NCBI GenBank assembly: GCA_050953005.1 | Contig: JBMNLV010000009.1 | Location: 62,001-126,000, forward strand | Origin: UBA6115 sp050953005 | GTDB lineage: Bacteria > Bacillota > Clostridia > Christensenellales > Aristaeellaceae | Length of the DNA: 64,000 nt | Direction of reading: 5' to 3' | Shown here: positions 7,762 to 16,328 of the stretch, in pieces | Layout: the number at the start of each line of letters is the position of its first letter | How positions within the stretch are numbered: the first letter of the stretch is position 1 | Notes under the pieces: generated by a model | What the model saw: only the letters and a program-made list of their open reading frames with translations | Databases searched by the model: none | What the model was told of the DNA's origin: nothing | Made by a program: the position numbers and the translations under genes

Positions 7762-8835
7762 TCAGCAGATTTTGCGGGCTTCCAACTGCGCGCGCACGCA
7801 TAATTCCGCGGCCTTGAAGGCGTGTGCCTGGCTCATGGCTAGCTCCGTGCAGTGGATGCAGTCTAAAATCAGCTGTCCAAAGAAGGGGAAACCGACCTTG
7901 CCTGACAGGCTGAAGCGCTGCTCGCCTTCATCGTTGACCAGAATGAGCTGGTCTCCCTGGCCATCCTGCGTCGCGACATCGACATATTTTCGAAGTTCTA
8001 TATAGCCTTCGCTACCCAAAATCAGCGTGCGACCGTCTCCCCAGGAACGCAGGCCGTCGGGAGTGAACCAGTCCACGCGGAAATAACCGGTGCAGCCGTT
8101 GTTGCCCAGCAGCATGCAATCACCAAAATCATCCAGCTCAGGATATTGCGGGTGCGCGTAATTGGCAATCTGGCTGCTGGTGATGGTCGCGTCTTTGGCA
8201 CCTGTATAATAGAGGAATTGCTCAATCTGATGGCTGCCGATGTCACACAGGATTCCGCCATACTGTTCCTTGACAAAGAACCAATCGGGTCTTGCGGATG
8301 CGTTGAGGCGGTGAGGCCCCAGGCCGATCACCTGAAGCACCTGGCCGATGGCGCCCTGGTTGATCAGGTCTCCTGCGTATACTGCGCTTTCTACATGCAG
8401 CCGCTCAGAGTAGTACACCATGTACTTGCGCCCGGTGCGCTTGGCAGTTTCCCGGGCCTGCGCCAGCTGTGCCAGTGTCGTCAGCGGAGCCTTGTCGGTA
8501 AAATAATCCTTCCCCGCTTCCATGACCTCCAGGCCAAGCGGGCAGCGCAGGTTGGTAATGGCGGCTGCGGCTACCAGCTTGGTATCCGGATCGCACAGAA
8601 TCTCTTGTTTGCTTTTCACCGGGATGGCTTGAGGAAAGGCTTTCAGAAAGCGCGCCACCTTATCCGGAGCCGGATCGTAGACATACTTGAGCGTTGCGCC
8701 CGCTTCAATCAGGCCATTGCACATCCCGTTGATGTGGCCGTGATCCAGCGCCATGGCGGAAAAAACAAACTCACCCGGGCCAACAACCGGACTGGGCTTG
8801 CCCTTGGGCGCGTAGTTCATGCCGTCTGCTTTCAT
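7762..8835 (-). CDS. Gfo/Idh/MocA family oxidoreductase
   Basis: A 357-residue NAD(P)-dependent dehydrogenase. The N-terminal Rossmann part is less canonical than usual (FSAMALDHGHINGMCNGLI in place of GxGxxG). It carries YDPAPDKVARF, and the catalytic-lysine region appears as FTDKAPLTTL in place of EKP. The C-terminal alpha/beta domain contains ICDIGSHQIEQFLYYTG, the motif with the conserved His/Asp of the family. The ribosome site GAGGAGG overlaps the stop of the upstream homologue, so the two are translated together. Paired Gfo/Idh enzymes often act on sugar or inositol derivatives; the substrate is not readable. It ends in a Cys codon just before a TGA stop. Confidence 0.85.
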   Translation of the reverse strand: MKADGMNYAPKGKPSPVVGPGEFVFSAMALDHGHINGMCNGLIEAGATLKYVYDPAPDKVARFLKAFPQAIPVKSKQEILCDPDTKLVAAAAITNLRCPLGLEVMEAGKDYFTDKAPLTTLAQLAQARETAKRTGRKYMVYYSERLHVESAVYAGDLINQGAIGQVLQVIGLGPHRLNASARPDWFFVKEQYGGILCDIGSHQIEQFLYYTGAKDATITSSQIANYAHPQYPELDDFGDCMLLGNNGCTGYFRVDWFTPDGLRSWGDGRTLILGSEGYIELRKYVDVATQDGQGDQLILVNDEGEQRFSLSGKVGFPFFGQLILDCIHCTELAMSQAHAFKAAELCVRAQLEARKIC

Positions 8836-8848
8836 TAAGATGTCCTCC

Positions 8849-9853
8849 TCAATTCAGTATGAGTTTTTGACCGCTTTGCGCGGCGGATCGGTAACAGGCA
8901 AAAACCAAATCCATGGTGCTTTTGATGTTCCGTGGATTGATGGGAAATGAGCGCTCCTGCTCGATCGCATTATAGAAGTCCTCAATACATAGTTTATGGC
9001 CTGTGCCCCAATAGGTTTTGCCGCTGCTGCCCATCTTCTTGTTGCGGACAATTTCGTTTTGCCCGTCACTGTAGTGTATGGACAGTTGCTCTCCAACCAG
9101 CAAACAGGTAGCCCGCTCACAAACCACCTCCAGCATCACCGGCGCGTCCACGCAGTAGGCCAGACTGGCGAAAAACAGCACCGGCTTGCTGCCAAACTCT
9201 ATATAGGCTTCCAGGGTGTCCTCCACCTCGATCAGGCCATGCAGGTGGCGGTTATGCGTGGAGGCCTGGACAGTGCTGGCCGGCCCAAGCAAGTGGACCA
9301 GCAGATCCACGGAATGGATAGCTTGGTTAATCAGCACTCCGCCGCCTTCTGTTGCAGCACGGCCATGCCATTCATCAGCGTAATAATCAGCGTCACGCTG
9401 CCAGGTTACAAAGCAGCGCGCGCCCAGCACCTTGCCCAATCCTCCTGAAGACAGATGATCTGCCAGGCGGAGAGTAGTTGCGTTGTAACGGTTTTGGAAG
9501 CATACGCCAATAGCAGCTGCGCTGTGTTCCTGTGCCAAAAGAAGCTTTTCAAAGGACGCGGGGGTGATGGCTGCTGGTTTCTCCATGAACACATGCACAC
9601 CACGTTTCAAAGAAGCTGTGGCCATATCGACATGCAGGTGATGCGGCGTGCACAGGTGAACTACATCGGGTTGTTCCAGGCACAGCATTTGTTCATAATC
9701 AGTGTAGACAGCGGCATTAAAGGGCTTGGCCATGTCAGACGCCCGGCTGATAACCGTATCAACGCAGGCAATTACCTCAACACCGGGCATTTGGCTGAGC
9801 GCCTCCGCATGTGTCTTCGCGATTCTGCCACAGCCTACCAATACGCTCTTCAT
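8849..9853 (-). CDS. Gfo/Idh/MocA family oxidoreductase
   Basis: A 334-residue dehydrogenase. The start is set at 9853 (MKSVLVGCGRIAKTHAEAL) because it begins right at the Rossmann strand with GCGRIAKTH; the longer frame adds about 40 unlikely residues. HVFMEKPAA holds the family's catalytic lysine, and GGGVLINQAIHSVDLLVHLLG the conserved C-terminal-domain His/Asp. It is the first gene of a two-gene unit with the homologue downstream, 13 bases away. The predicted role is oxidation of a sugar or polyol in the cytoplasm. AGGAAAG is a modest ribosome site. Confidence 0.87.
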   Translation of the reverse strand: MKSVLVGCGRIAKTHAEALSQMPGVEVIACVDTVISRASDMAKPFNAAVYTDYEQMLCLEQPDVVHLCTPHHLHVDMATASLKRGVHVFMEKPAAITPASFEKLLLAQEHSAAAIGVCFQNRYNATTLRLADHLSSGGLGKVLGARCFVTWQRDADYYADEWHGRAATEGGGVLINQAIHSVDLLVHLLGPASTVQASTHNRHLHGLIEVEDTLEAYIEFGSKPVLFFASLAYCVDAPVMLEVVCERATCLLVGEQLSIHYSDGQNEIVRNKKMGSSGKTYWGTGHKLCIEDFYNAIEQERSFPINPRNIKSTMDLVFACYRSAAQSGQKLILN

Positions 9854-10232
9854 AGTTTCTTTCCTAACTGCGTGTATCTTTTGGTATCCACCGAAATGAC
9901 GGCACAGCCGGTTTCCAGGCTGCCCATGTGATGTTATCATAACACAATAATAGATAAGAAAGTGCATTCTTCTCATCTTCTTATCAAATCAGTCACTCCT
10001 CAAAAACACCGAAAACGCCGGGTACGTCAGGGTAGAAAGCCCGCTGCATCGCAATAAAGAGAAGGACAGATGCAAAAACGGATGTGAGACGTATAATCAG
10101 TGAGAGGGTGAAAGTTCCGGGGCAGTGCAGGCTTCAAAGGCTCAGGATGCTTGTTCCGGAAGCGTTTACACCATGTTTGGCAGGCGCTGAGTGGGTCGGG
10201 ATTTTGCGTATGATTTTACGAATGAACCCCCA
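9854..10232. other. Divergent intergenic region
   Basis: Lies between the leftward dehydrogenase pair and the rightward rpsB operon. No gene is convincing; short frames at 10084-10341 have no ribosome site. I see no riboswitch consensus. Confidence 0.6.
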
Positions 10233-10281
10233 GTTTCAGCCCATTTTCAGCGTCCTTGTTTCAGCCCATTTTCAGCGTCCT
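10233..10281 (+). repeat. 24-bp unit duplicated with one-base spacer
   Basis: GTTTCAGCCCATTTTCAGCG plus TCCT occurs at 10233-10256 and again at 10258-10281. The second copy ends four bases before the rpsB -35. The unit itself contains two TTCAGC boxes. Confidence 0.9.
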
Positions 10282-10285
10282 GTTC

Positions 10286-10315
10286 TTGCAATTTTCCCGA
10301 GCTTTATGCTATACT
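10286..10315 (+). promoter_or_regulatory. Predicted promoter of rpsB-tsf
   Basis: TTGCAA (10286-10291), an 18-bp spacer and TATACT (10310-10315). The roughly 90-base leader that follows carries a small hairpin (CGGGTTGAAACCCG) before AAGGAGG, which may serve S2 autoregulation. That last point is inference only. Confidence 0.6.
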
Positions 10316-10411
10316 CTTTGAGCATTACACACGCGGGGTGACTGTGCGCTTGTGCCAAAAGGCGGCCGCACGGGTTGAAACCCGCGGAGGCAACAACAAG
10401 GAGGAAGACCC

Positions 10412-11155
10412 ATGGCCATCATTTCTATGAAGAGCCTGTTGGAAGCAGGCGTCCACTTCGGACACCAAACCCGCCGCTGGAACCCCAAAATGGCACCCTA
10501 TATCTTCACGGAGCGCAACGGCATCTACATCATTGACCTGCAAAAGACCGTGCGCAAGATTGAAGAAGCATACATGTTTGTGCGCAACCTGTCCATGGAA
10601 GGAAAGAGTCTTTTGTTCGTGGGCACCAAGAAGCAGGCTCAGGAATCCATTGAACAGGAAGCCAAGCGCTGCAATATGTTCTATGTCAATCGCCGCTGGC
10701 TGGGCGGCATGCTGACCAACTACCGCACCATTCGTTCGCGCGTAGAGCGTCTTAATGAGATTGACAAAATGGAAGCCACCGGTCAGTTTGATCTGCTGCC
10801 TAAAAAGGAAGTAGCGAAATTGACTCACGAGCGTGAAAAGCTTAACAACAACCTGGGCGGTATCCGTGACATGAAAGGTTTGCCGGGCGCCCTGTTTGTG
10901 GTGGACCCGCAGATGGAAGCCATTGCGATCGCTGAGGCACGTACCTTGGGCATTCCGATTGTCGCCATTGTAGATACCAACTGCGATCCCGACCTGGTTG
11001 ACTACGTTATTCCCGGGAATGATGATGCCATCCGCGCCGTCAAGCTGATTTCAAGCAAGATGGCCGATGCTGTTCTGGAAGGCAAGCAAGGTGCTCAGTC
11101 AGAGAGCGAAGCCGATGCAACTGATGAGGACGACAGTGCGGAGATGGACAACTAA
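10412..11155 (+). CDS. rpsB: 30S ribosomal protein S2
   Basis: A 247-residue S2 with the family hallmarks EAGVHFGHQTRRWNPKM near the start, FVGTKKQAQ, RWLGGMLTNYRTI and a central KEVAKLTHEREKL coiled region. PGALFVVDP and PIVAIVDTNCDP(D)LVDYVIPGNDDAIR follow. S2 joins late in 30S assembly and bridges head and body. The start is fixed by AAGGAGG six bases upstream. It is the first gene of the classic rpsB-tsf operon. The acidic C-terminal tail (SESEADATDEDDSAEMDN) is usual for clostridial S2. Confidence 0.98.
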   Translation: MAIISMKSLLEAGVHFGHQTRRWNPKMAPYIFTERNGIYIIDLQKTVRKIEEAYMFVRNLSMEGKSLLFVGTKKQAQESIEQEAKRCNMFYVNRRWLGGMLTNYRTIRSRVERLNEIDKMEATGQFDLLPKKEVAKLTHEREKLNNNLGGIRDMKGLPGALFVVDPQMEAIAIAEARTLGIPIVAIVDTNCDPDLVDYVIPGNDDAIRAVKLISSKMADAVLEGKQGAQSESEADATDEDDSAEMDN

Positions 11156-11188
11156 TAGCCGTCCCGCTGAAGGATAAGGAGAAAGACT

Positions 11189-11842
11189 ATGGAAATTACT
11201 GCAGCAATGGTAAAGGAACTGCGTGAGCGCACGCAAGCGGGCATGATGGACTGCAAAAACGCGCTGACCGAGTGCAAGGGTGACATGGACAAAGCCATCG
11301 AGTATCTCCGTGAAAAGGGATTGGCTGCCAATGCCAAGAAGGCTGGCCGTATTGCCGCTGAAGGCTTGGTGGACAGCTATATCCACATGGGTGGCAAGAT
11401 TGGTGTGCTGCTGGAGGTCAACTGCGAGACTGACTTCGTTGCCAAGACCGATTCCTTCAAGGAATTGTGCCATGACCTGACCTTGCAGATCGCGGCCAGC
11501 AATCCGCTGTATATCAGCAAGGAAGATGTTCCGGCAGAGGACCTTGAGAAGGAGCGCGAGATTCTGCGCGCGCAGGCCCTCAATGAAGGGAAGCCTGAAA
11601 AAATCGTAGAGCGTATGGTAGAAGGCCGGATTGAGAAGTACTATAAGGAAGTCTGCCTGCTGGAGCAGCCTTTTGTAAAGAACCCCGATATTACAGTACA
11701 GACCTTGGTGAATGAGACCGCGCTGGCCAGTGGTGAGAAGATCTCTGTGCGCCGCTTTACCCGTTATGAACGCGGCGAAGGCATTGAGAAGAAAGTCAGC
11801 GACCTCGCCGGTGAAATCGAAGCGATGACCGGCAAGGCCTGA
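11189..11842 (+). CDS. tsf: Translation elongation factor Ts
   Basis: A 217-residue nucleotide-exchange factor for EF-Tu. The N-terminal UBA-like part runs ITAAMVKELRERTQAGMMDCKNAL. The core follows with VLLEVNCETDFVAKTDSF and SRRF/YERGEGIEKK-type C-terminal sequence. The length matches the short form with one core subdomain, as in many Gram-positives and thermophiles, rather than the E. coli type of about 283 residues. It is translated from AAGGAGAAAG, 33 bases after rpsB, and is surely co-transcribed with it. A GC-rich perfect hairpin follows the stop. Confidence 0.97.
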   Translation: MEITAAMVKELRERTQAGMMDCKNALTECKGDMDKAIEYLREKGLAANAKKAGRIAAEGLVDSYIHMGGKIGVLLEVNCETDFVAKTDSFKELCHDLTLQIAASNPLYISKEDVPAEDLEKEREILRAQALNEGKPEKIVERMVEGRIEKYYKEVCLLEQPFVKNPDITVQTLVNETALASGEKISVRRFTRYERGEGIEKKVSDLAGEIEAMTGKA

Positions 11843-11867
11843 GGTATTGACAGGGAAGAAAACTTAA

Positions 11868-11892
11868 CAGGGCGGCGCAATGCGCCGCCCTG
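11868..11892 (+). terminator. GC-rich inverted repeat between tsf and pyrH
   Basis: CAGGGCGGCGCA and TGCGCCGCCCTG are perfectly complementary around a single A. Only a short TTTG follows, so it probably attenuates rather than fully stops transcription into pyrH. Confidence 0.55.
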
Positions 11893-11915
11893 TTTGAAAA
11901 AACGGGAGGCTTACC

Positions 11916-12623
11916 ATGTTGTATAAGCGGATCCTGCTCAAGCTCTCCGGGGAAGCCCTGGGAGAGAAGGGGTGGTTGTTTGACCATGAAAAAATCCTGG
12001 AGGTCGCCGGCATTCTAAAGGAAATCAAGGACGGCGGCACCCAGGTCGGCGTGGTGATCGGCGCTGGCAACCTATGGCGAGGGCGGCATGGCGCGTCTTC
12101 CGGAATGGATGCTGTGCGCGCGGACATGATGGGGATGCTGGGCACGGTAATGAACTGCGTCATGATGCAGGATGCCCTGGCGCAGCATGGCTGTACGTCA
12201 CAGGTGTTTTCAGCCCTGCACATGCCTGATGTGTGTGATAAATACCGGCGTGATTTGGCGGATGAGGCGCTTCAGCGTGATGGCGTGGCTTTTTTTGGCG
12301 GCGGGTTAGGCAACCCGTTTTTTACTACGGATACCGCCGTAGTGTTGCGTGCGGTGGAACTCAAAGCTGACGCGCTGTTGCTGGCCAAAAACATTGATGG
12401 CGTATATTCGGCCGACCCCAATAAGGATAAAACAGCCGAGCTGATCCCGGCCATTACCTACCGCGAAGCCTACCAACGGGGACTGAAGGTCATGGATCTG
12501 GCAGCCTTCACGATCTGTGCGGATCAAGGTTTGCCTTTGGTACGGGTTTTTGGCCTGGATGATCCGCGCAACATCCTGCGGGTGATTGCCGGGGAAAACC
12601 TGGGTACCATACTGTACCCCTGA
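11916..12623 (+). CDS. pyrH: UMP kinase
   Basis: A 235-residue amino-acid-kinase-fold UMP kinase (UMP + ATP to UDP + ADP). It starts YKRILLKLSGEALGE; GAGNLWRG is the nucleotide-binding glycine loop (usually GGGNIFRG), DMMGMLGTVMNCV the regulatory helix, and FFGGGLGNPFFTTDTAVVLRA the conserved phosphate/UMP site. DGVYSADPNKD is the ATP-binding end. The ribosome site is GGGAGG. It is the expected third gene after rpsB-tsf, but the usual next gene frr is absent. Confidence 0.97.
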   Translation: MLYKRILLKLSGEALGEKGWLFDHEKILEVAGILKEIKDGGTQVGVVIGAGNLWRGRHGASSGMDAVRADMMGMLGTVMNCVMMQDALAQHGCTSQVFSALHMPDVCDKYRRDLADEALQRDGVAFFGGGLGNPFFTTDTAVVLRAVELKADALLLAKNIDGVYSADPNKDKTAELIPAITYREAYQRGLKVMDLAAFTICADQGLPLVRVFGLDDPRNILRVIAGENLGTILYP

Positions 12624-12636
12624 GGACACCTCAGCT

Positions 12637-13164
12637 ATGAAAAAACTGCGGCGTTTTGTCTGGTTTATTGCCAAGCGGCTGATGCTTATCACCGGCATCC
12701 TGGGATTGATGACGATTACTTTTTATTTTTCGATGAACGCTGCAAATATCTTTGTTATCCTCAAGGATGGCATGGCGCAGCGTGCTTTGACGGTGATGAT
12801 GGGTCTGGATGGCGCAGAACTTCCCAAGTATTTCTCAACGGCCTATTTGCCTGTGGACAAGCGCCTTGCTACCATGCGGGATGGCACCAATCCTTATGAG
12901 CTTTATCAAATTACCGGAATTGACCATCGTTTGCGCATGGAATGGGTATGGGCCTGGCCCTGGGAGGATACTGCCCGCGCTACCATTACTGAGCAGGTAC
13001 CGGGTATTGACGGGCGTATCAAGTCCTCCTGGCGTGATCGTGTTCCCCAGGAGCAGTGGTCACCCCCGCGCTGGCCGTCCGCGCGCTATGATGTCATTTT
13101 AATCCGTGAGAATGGACGATGGTACATCCGTGAACTGCGCAACGAGCGCGCCTACACGCCCTGA
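12637..13164 (+). CDS. Membrane-anchored protein of unknown function
   Basis: A 175-residue protein with a single N-terminal membrane anchor (about residues 13-36, after the basic MKKLRRFVWFIAKRLM). The rest is an extracytoplasmic domain rich in Trp and Arg (MEWVWAWPWED). Its tail, YDVILIRENGRWYIREL, reads like the last strands of an NTF2-like or DUF-type fold. It starts 13 bases after pyrH and is followed closely by a UroD-like gene, so it is part of this operon. I recognise no family. Confidence 0.6.
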   Translation: MKKLRRFVWFIAKRLMLITGILGLMTITFYFSMNAANIFVILKDGMAQRALTVMMGLDGAELPKYFSTAYLPVDKRLATMRDGTNPYELYQITGIDHRLRMEWVWAWPWEDTARATITEQVPGIDGRIKSSWRDRVPQEQWSPPRWPSARYDVILIRENGRWYIRELRNERAYTP

Positions 13165-13212
13165 GCAGGCAAAGCGTATAAAAGGCTCAAGTTATCGGGG
13201 GGAGAGGCATTG

Positions 13213-14250
13213 ATGAAACGAAACATGCGTGAATGGCAAAAAGCCCTTATTGCGTCGCCTGTCAAACAGGCGATGCCTATTTTATCCTTTCCGGGCGCCA
13301 GTTTGCTGGGGGTGACGGTGGACCGGTTGGTACGCGATGCCTCTCTGCAGGCGCAGGTCATGCATTTGGTAGCTCGTCGGACGCCTTCCTGCGCTGCTGT
13401 CAGCATGATGGATCTATCAGTGGAAGCTGAGGCCTTCGGCAGCACTGTCCATTTTGCGCCTGATGAGGTGCCAACCATCAGGAATGCTGTTGCGCGCCCT
13501 GACAGTGCAGTTGACCTGGTAACGCCCCGTGTAGGCGCCGGGCGGACCTGGCAGTATGTCGAGGCGATTGCCCGGGCGTGCGAATTGATTGATGACCGCC
13601 CTGTTTTCTCGGGCGCTATCGGCCCTTATTCACTTGCCGGACGTCTCATGGGCGTCAGTGATATTATGATGGATTGCTTTGATGATCCGCAGGCTGTTCA
13701 CCGGGTGCTGGGCAAGGCGACCGATTTTCTTGTGGACTACCTGTGCGCCCAGCGGAATGCGGGCGCAAATGGCGCGCTCCTTGCTGAACCTCTGGCCGGC
13801 CTGTTGTCCCCGGCGCTGGCCAAAGAGTTTTCTTCGCCTTATGTGGCACGCATCGCCAAAGCGCTGCGCGCGGAGGATTTTTTGGTCATCTACCACAATT
13901 GCGGAAACAATACGCCCCGGATGATGGATAGTATTCTCTCCACTGACTGTGACGGTTACCATTTCGGTGATGCGGTGAATTTGGCGGAACTGGTGCCCCA
14001 GGTGCCGGCGGATGCCTTTGTCATGGGCAACATCAGCCCCTCTTCGCAGTTTTTGGGCGGCACACCGGACAGCGTGCGGGAAGCAACGCTGGCCTTGATG
14101 CGCGCATGCAGTCCGGGCTATCCCAATTTTATCGTGTCATCCGGCTGCGACATTCCGCCCGGGGCGCCCTGGGAAAACATTGATGCCTTTTATGAGGCAG
14201 TGGCTGCATATTATGCCGAAAAGCAATCTTTTTCCTCAAGGGAAGATTAG
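13213..14250 (+). CDS. Uroporphyrinogen decarboxylase/MtaA-type methyltransferase family protein
   Basis: A 345-residue protein of the UroD/cobalamin-dependent methyltransferase (MtaA/CmuA) superfamily. The zinc site typical of the methyltransferase branch is visible as YHNCGNN (His-x-Cys) plus a late Cys in SSGCDIPPGAPWENI. This argues for a corrinoid or thiol methyltransferase rather than true haem-pathway UroD, which lacks it. The start at 13213 has GGGGGGAGAGG upstream. No corrinoid protein gene is adjacent, so the methyl donor is unknown. The following dus gene starts 12 bases after its stop, so the two are co-expressed. Confidence 0.75.
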   Translation: MKRNMREWQKALIASPVKQAMPILSFPGASLLGVTVDRLVRDASLQAQVMHLVARRTPSCAAVSMMDLSVEAEAFGSTVHFAPDEVPTIRNAVARPDSAVDLVTPRVGAGRTWQYVEAIARACELIDDRPVFSGAIGPYSLAGRLMGVSDIMMDCFDDPQAVHRVLGKATDFLVDYLCAQRNAGANGALLAEPLAGLLSPALAKEFSSPYVARIAKALRAEDFLVIYHNCGNNTPRMMDSILSTDCDGYHFGDAVNLAELVPQVPADAFVMGNISPSSQFLGGTPDSVREATLALMRACSPGYPNFIVSSGCDIPPGAPWENIDAFYEAVAAYYAEKQSFSSRED

Positions 14251-14262
14251 TTTGGAAATACC

Positions 14263-15252
14263 ATGAACATTCAAGCTCCCCTTTTGGTACTGGCGCCCAT
14301 GGCGGGCATTACGGATTGGCCTTTCAGGCGGCAGGCCATGCTGCATGGGGCGGACAAAACTGTTACAGAAATGATCAGTGCCATGGGGCTTCTCCAAGCG
14401 CCGCGAGGCAACACCGCTTATCAGTTTTTATTGTCCTTTGATGAAAGCGAAATAAACCTGACCGCCCAGATTTTCGGCAAAGACCCGGATTATATGGCTG
14501 AAGCAGCCGCAATTCTGTCTGCCTTGCCGCAATATACAGGGGTGGACATCAACTTTGGCTGTCCGGCGCCCAAGGTGACTTCCTCGGGTAGCGGCAGTGC
14601 CTTAATGAAGGACATACCCCGTGCCCGGGCCATCATCGCCGCGGTGCGCAAGGTATGTAGCAAGCCCTTATCCGCCAAGATGCGCATTGGTTGGGACAGT
14701 CGGTCTATCAACGCGGTGGACTTCGCTAAAATGTGTGAGGATGGGGGCGTGGACAGCCTGTGTGTGCATGGCCGCACCCGGGCGCAGCAGTACTCAGGAC
14801 GAGCGGACTGGGGCCAGATCGCGCTGGTGAAGCAGTCTGTCAGCATACCGGTTATCGCCAATGGGGATGTGTTTTCTGCTGCGGACGCAATAGTCATCCT
14901 GAATCAAACCGGCGCTGACGGCATCGCGCTGGGCCGCGGCGTCCTGGGCAACCCCTGGCTGTTCTCACAAATAAAACAGGCTTTGGACGGGGAAGATGTA
15001 AGTTTCCCGGGCCCACAGCAGGTGCTGTCTACTGCGCTTGACCACCTGGAGGACATGGTCCGCATGAAAGGTGAGCGCTGGGCGCTCATAGAGATGCGAA
15101 AGCATTTCGCGTGGTATCTAAAAGGAACTCACAACGCTGCGGCTACGCGGGCGATCATCAACACCACTGAGGATATTGAGATGCTCAAATCCGTGATAAC
15201 CCGGCATTTCCTCAGAAGTGACGGGCCAGGAGTACCTAGTTCAGGTGTATAA
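14263..15252 (+). CDS. dus: tRNA-dihydrouridine synthase
   Basis: A 329-residue FMN-dependent enzyme that reduces uridines in the tRNA D-loop. Diagnostic blocks are APMAGITDWPFRR at the start, VDINFGCPAPKVTSSGSGSALMKD (with the catalytic Cys of the family in FGCPAPKV), SAKMRIGWD, CVHGRTRAQQYSGRADW and DGIALGRGVLGNPWLF for flavin phosphate. The C-terminal helical tRNA-binding domain has MRKHFAWYLKG. It matches DusB-like enzymes of Firmicutes, but the paralogue cannot be fixed. It lies 12 bases after the methyltransferase gene. Confidence 0.94.
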   Translation: MNIQAPLLVLAPMAGITDWPFRRQAMLHGADKTVTEMISAMGLLQAPRGNTAYQFLLSFDESEINLTAQIFGKDPDYMAEAAAILSALPQYTGVDINFGCPAPKVTSSGSGSALMKDIPRARAIIAAVRKVCSKPLSAKMRIGWDSRSINAVDFAKMCEDGGVDSLCVHGRTRAQQYSGRADWGQIALVKQSVSIPVIANGDVFSAADAIVILNQTGADGIALGRGVLGNPWLFSQIKQALDGEDVSFPGPQQVLSTALDHLEDMVRMKGERWALIEMRKHFAWYLKGTHNAAATRAIINTTEDIEMLKSVITRHFLRSDGPGVPSSGV

Positions 15253-15339
15253 AAGCAGCTATTTTATGATACAATAAAATTGTTTCGTCCGGGGCCGTAT
15301 GGTGACCGGCCAATCTGTTGACGAATCTAGGAGATGCGC

Positions 15340-16227
15340 ATGAAAAAATTGTTGGTATTCCTTTTAATTGCCGTTTTTTTGCTGTCCCTTTTGACGGGTT
15401 TGGCAGCCGGCAAGAAGGAGCCTCAGCTGATTCTGTTGCCCATGCAGGTGGGGGAGATCAGCCAAGCCATCCAGGGGGAAGGGACCTGGCGCAGCGATCA
15501 TCCGGACATCGCCACAGTGTCCGATTCCGGTGTTATCACTGCGTTGGCAGAGGGCTACACACTGGTGCTTCTCAGCAACAGGAAAAACGAGGTGACCATC
15601 AGATGCGAGGTTCAGGTTGGTGAAACGCCTATTCCTGAAGAGATCACCCGTGTGATTGAATCAGCCCTTGCTGACTGGGCTGAGGCGGATGGCAAGCCGC
15701 TGCCCCGATACAACGAGTACACAAAATGGTTTAATCCCGCCGCCAAGGACGGCTTTGGCTGGTGCGGCGCCTTTGTCGGCCTGCACTTTGATACGGTTGG
15801 AATTGAGATGAACAAGGAATACCGTGCCAAGAAAGCCCCGCCGCTTCCGGAAGGCTCCTTGTTCGCGGTGCGCCAGGCCTCCCAGACCAAGCTGTATGAA
15901 GGTTTTCAAAGCCGTAACCGGCTCAGCAACCTGCCCCGCCCGGGTTATTATATTATCTATGGCAAAAAGGGCAGCACGCCCTATACCCATGTCGGCCTGG
16001 TCACAACGGTACAGGACATGGGCGAGGGCGTCTACCTGCTTGAGACCGTAGAGGGCAACTTGGGTTCGCGTATCAAGCGCTTCAGCTACCTCTATGACAG
16101 CCTGGCTGAGCGCAAGGACCGCAACATCAAGCCTATCCCGGCTGAATTGCAAACCCGGCCGGATGAGTTCAACTATGAATATGTCAAGGATTTTTATATC
16201 AATGTCTTTGGGCAGACCTGGTATTGA
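15340..16227 (+). CDS. Secreted protein with Ig-like (BIG2) and CHAP-type amidase domains
   Basis: 295 residues. The ATG at 15340 is chosen because TAGGAG lies six bases upstream; the ATG six bases earlier is too close to it. A signal peptide (KKLLVFLLIAVFLLSLLTGLAAG) leads to a bacterial Ig-like segment (WRSDHPDIATVSDSGVITALAEG, the BIG2 signature). Then comes a CHAP/NlpC-like domain with FGWCGAFVGLHF (nucleophile Cys) and TPYTHVGLVTTV (His). It probably cleaves peptidoglycan peptides or cross-links outside the cell. It is preceded by an AT-rich stretch that may carry its own promoter and is convergent with thrS. Confidence 0.75.
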   Translation: MKKLLVFLLIAVFLLSLLTGLAAGKKEPQLILLPMQVGEISQAIQGEGTWRSDHPDIATVSDSGVITALAEGYTLVLLSNRKNEVTIRCEVQVGETPIPEEITRVIESALADWAEADGKPLPRYNEYTKWFNPAAKDGFGWCGAFVGLHFDTVGIEMNKEYRAKKAPPLPEGSLFAVRQASQTKLYEGFQSRNRLSNLPRPGYYIIYGKKGSTPYTHVGLVTTVQDMGEGVYLLETVEGNLGSRIKRFSYLYDSLAERKDRNIKPIPAELQTRPDEFNYEYVKDFYINVFGQTWY

Positions 16228-16280
16228 TACTGACTCTCCTATGGCGTAAGGTTGTGTCGGTGGCCGGCCACCCATGACAG

Positions 16281-16314
16281 AAAAAGCGGGCGCCGTTGTC
16301 GGTGTCCACTTTTT
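16281..16314. terminator. Bidirectional terminator between the CHAP gene and thrS
   Basis: GGGCGCCG pairs with CGGTGTCC, with AAAAAG on the left and CTTTTT on the right, so it can end transcripts from both sides. Confidence 0.75.
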
Positions 16315-16328
16315 GCTGTATTAATTGT

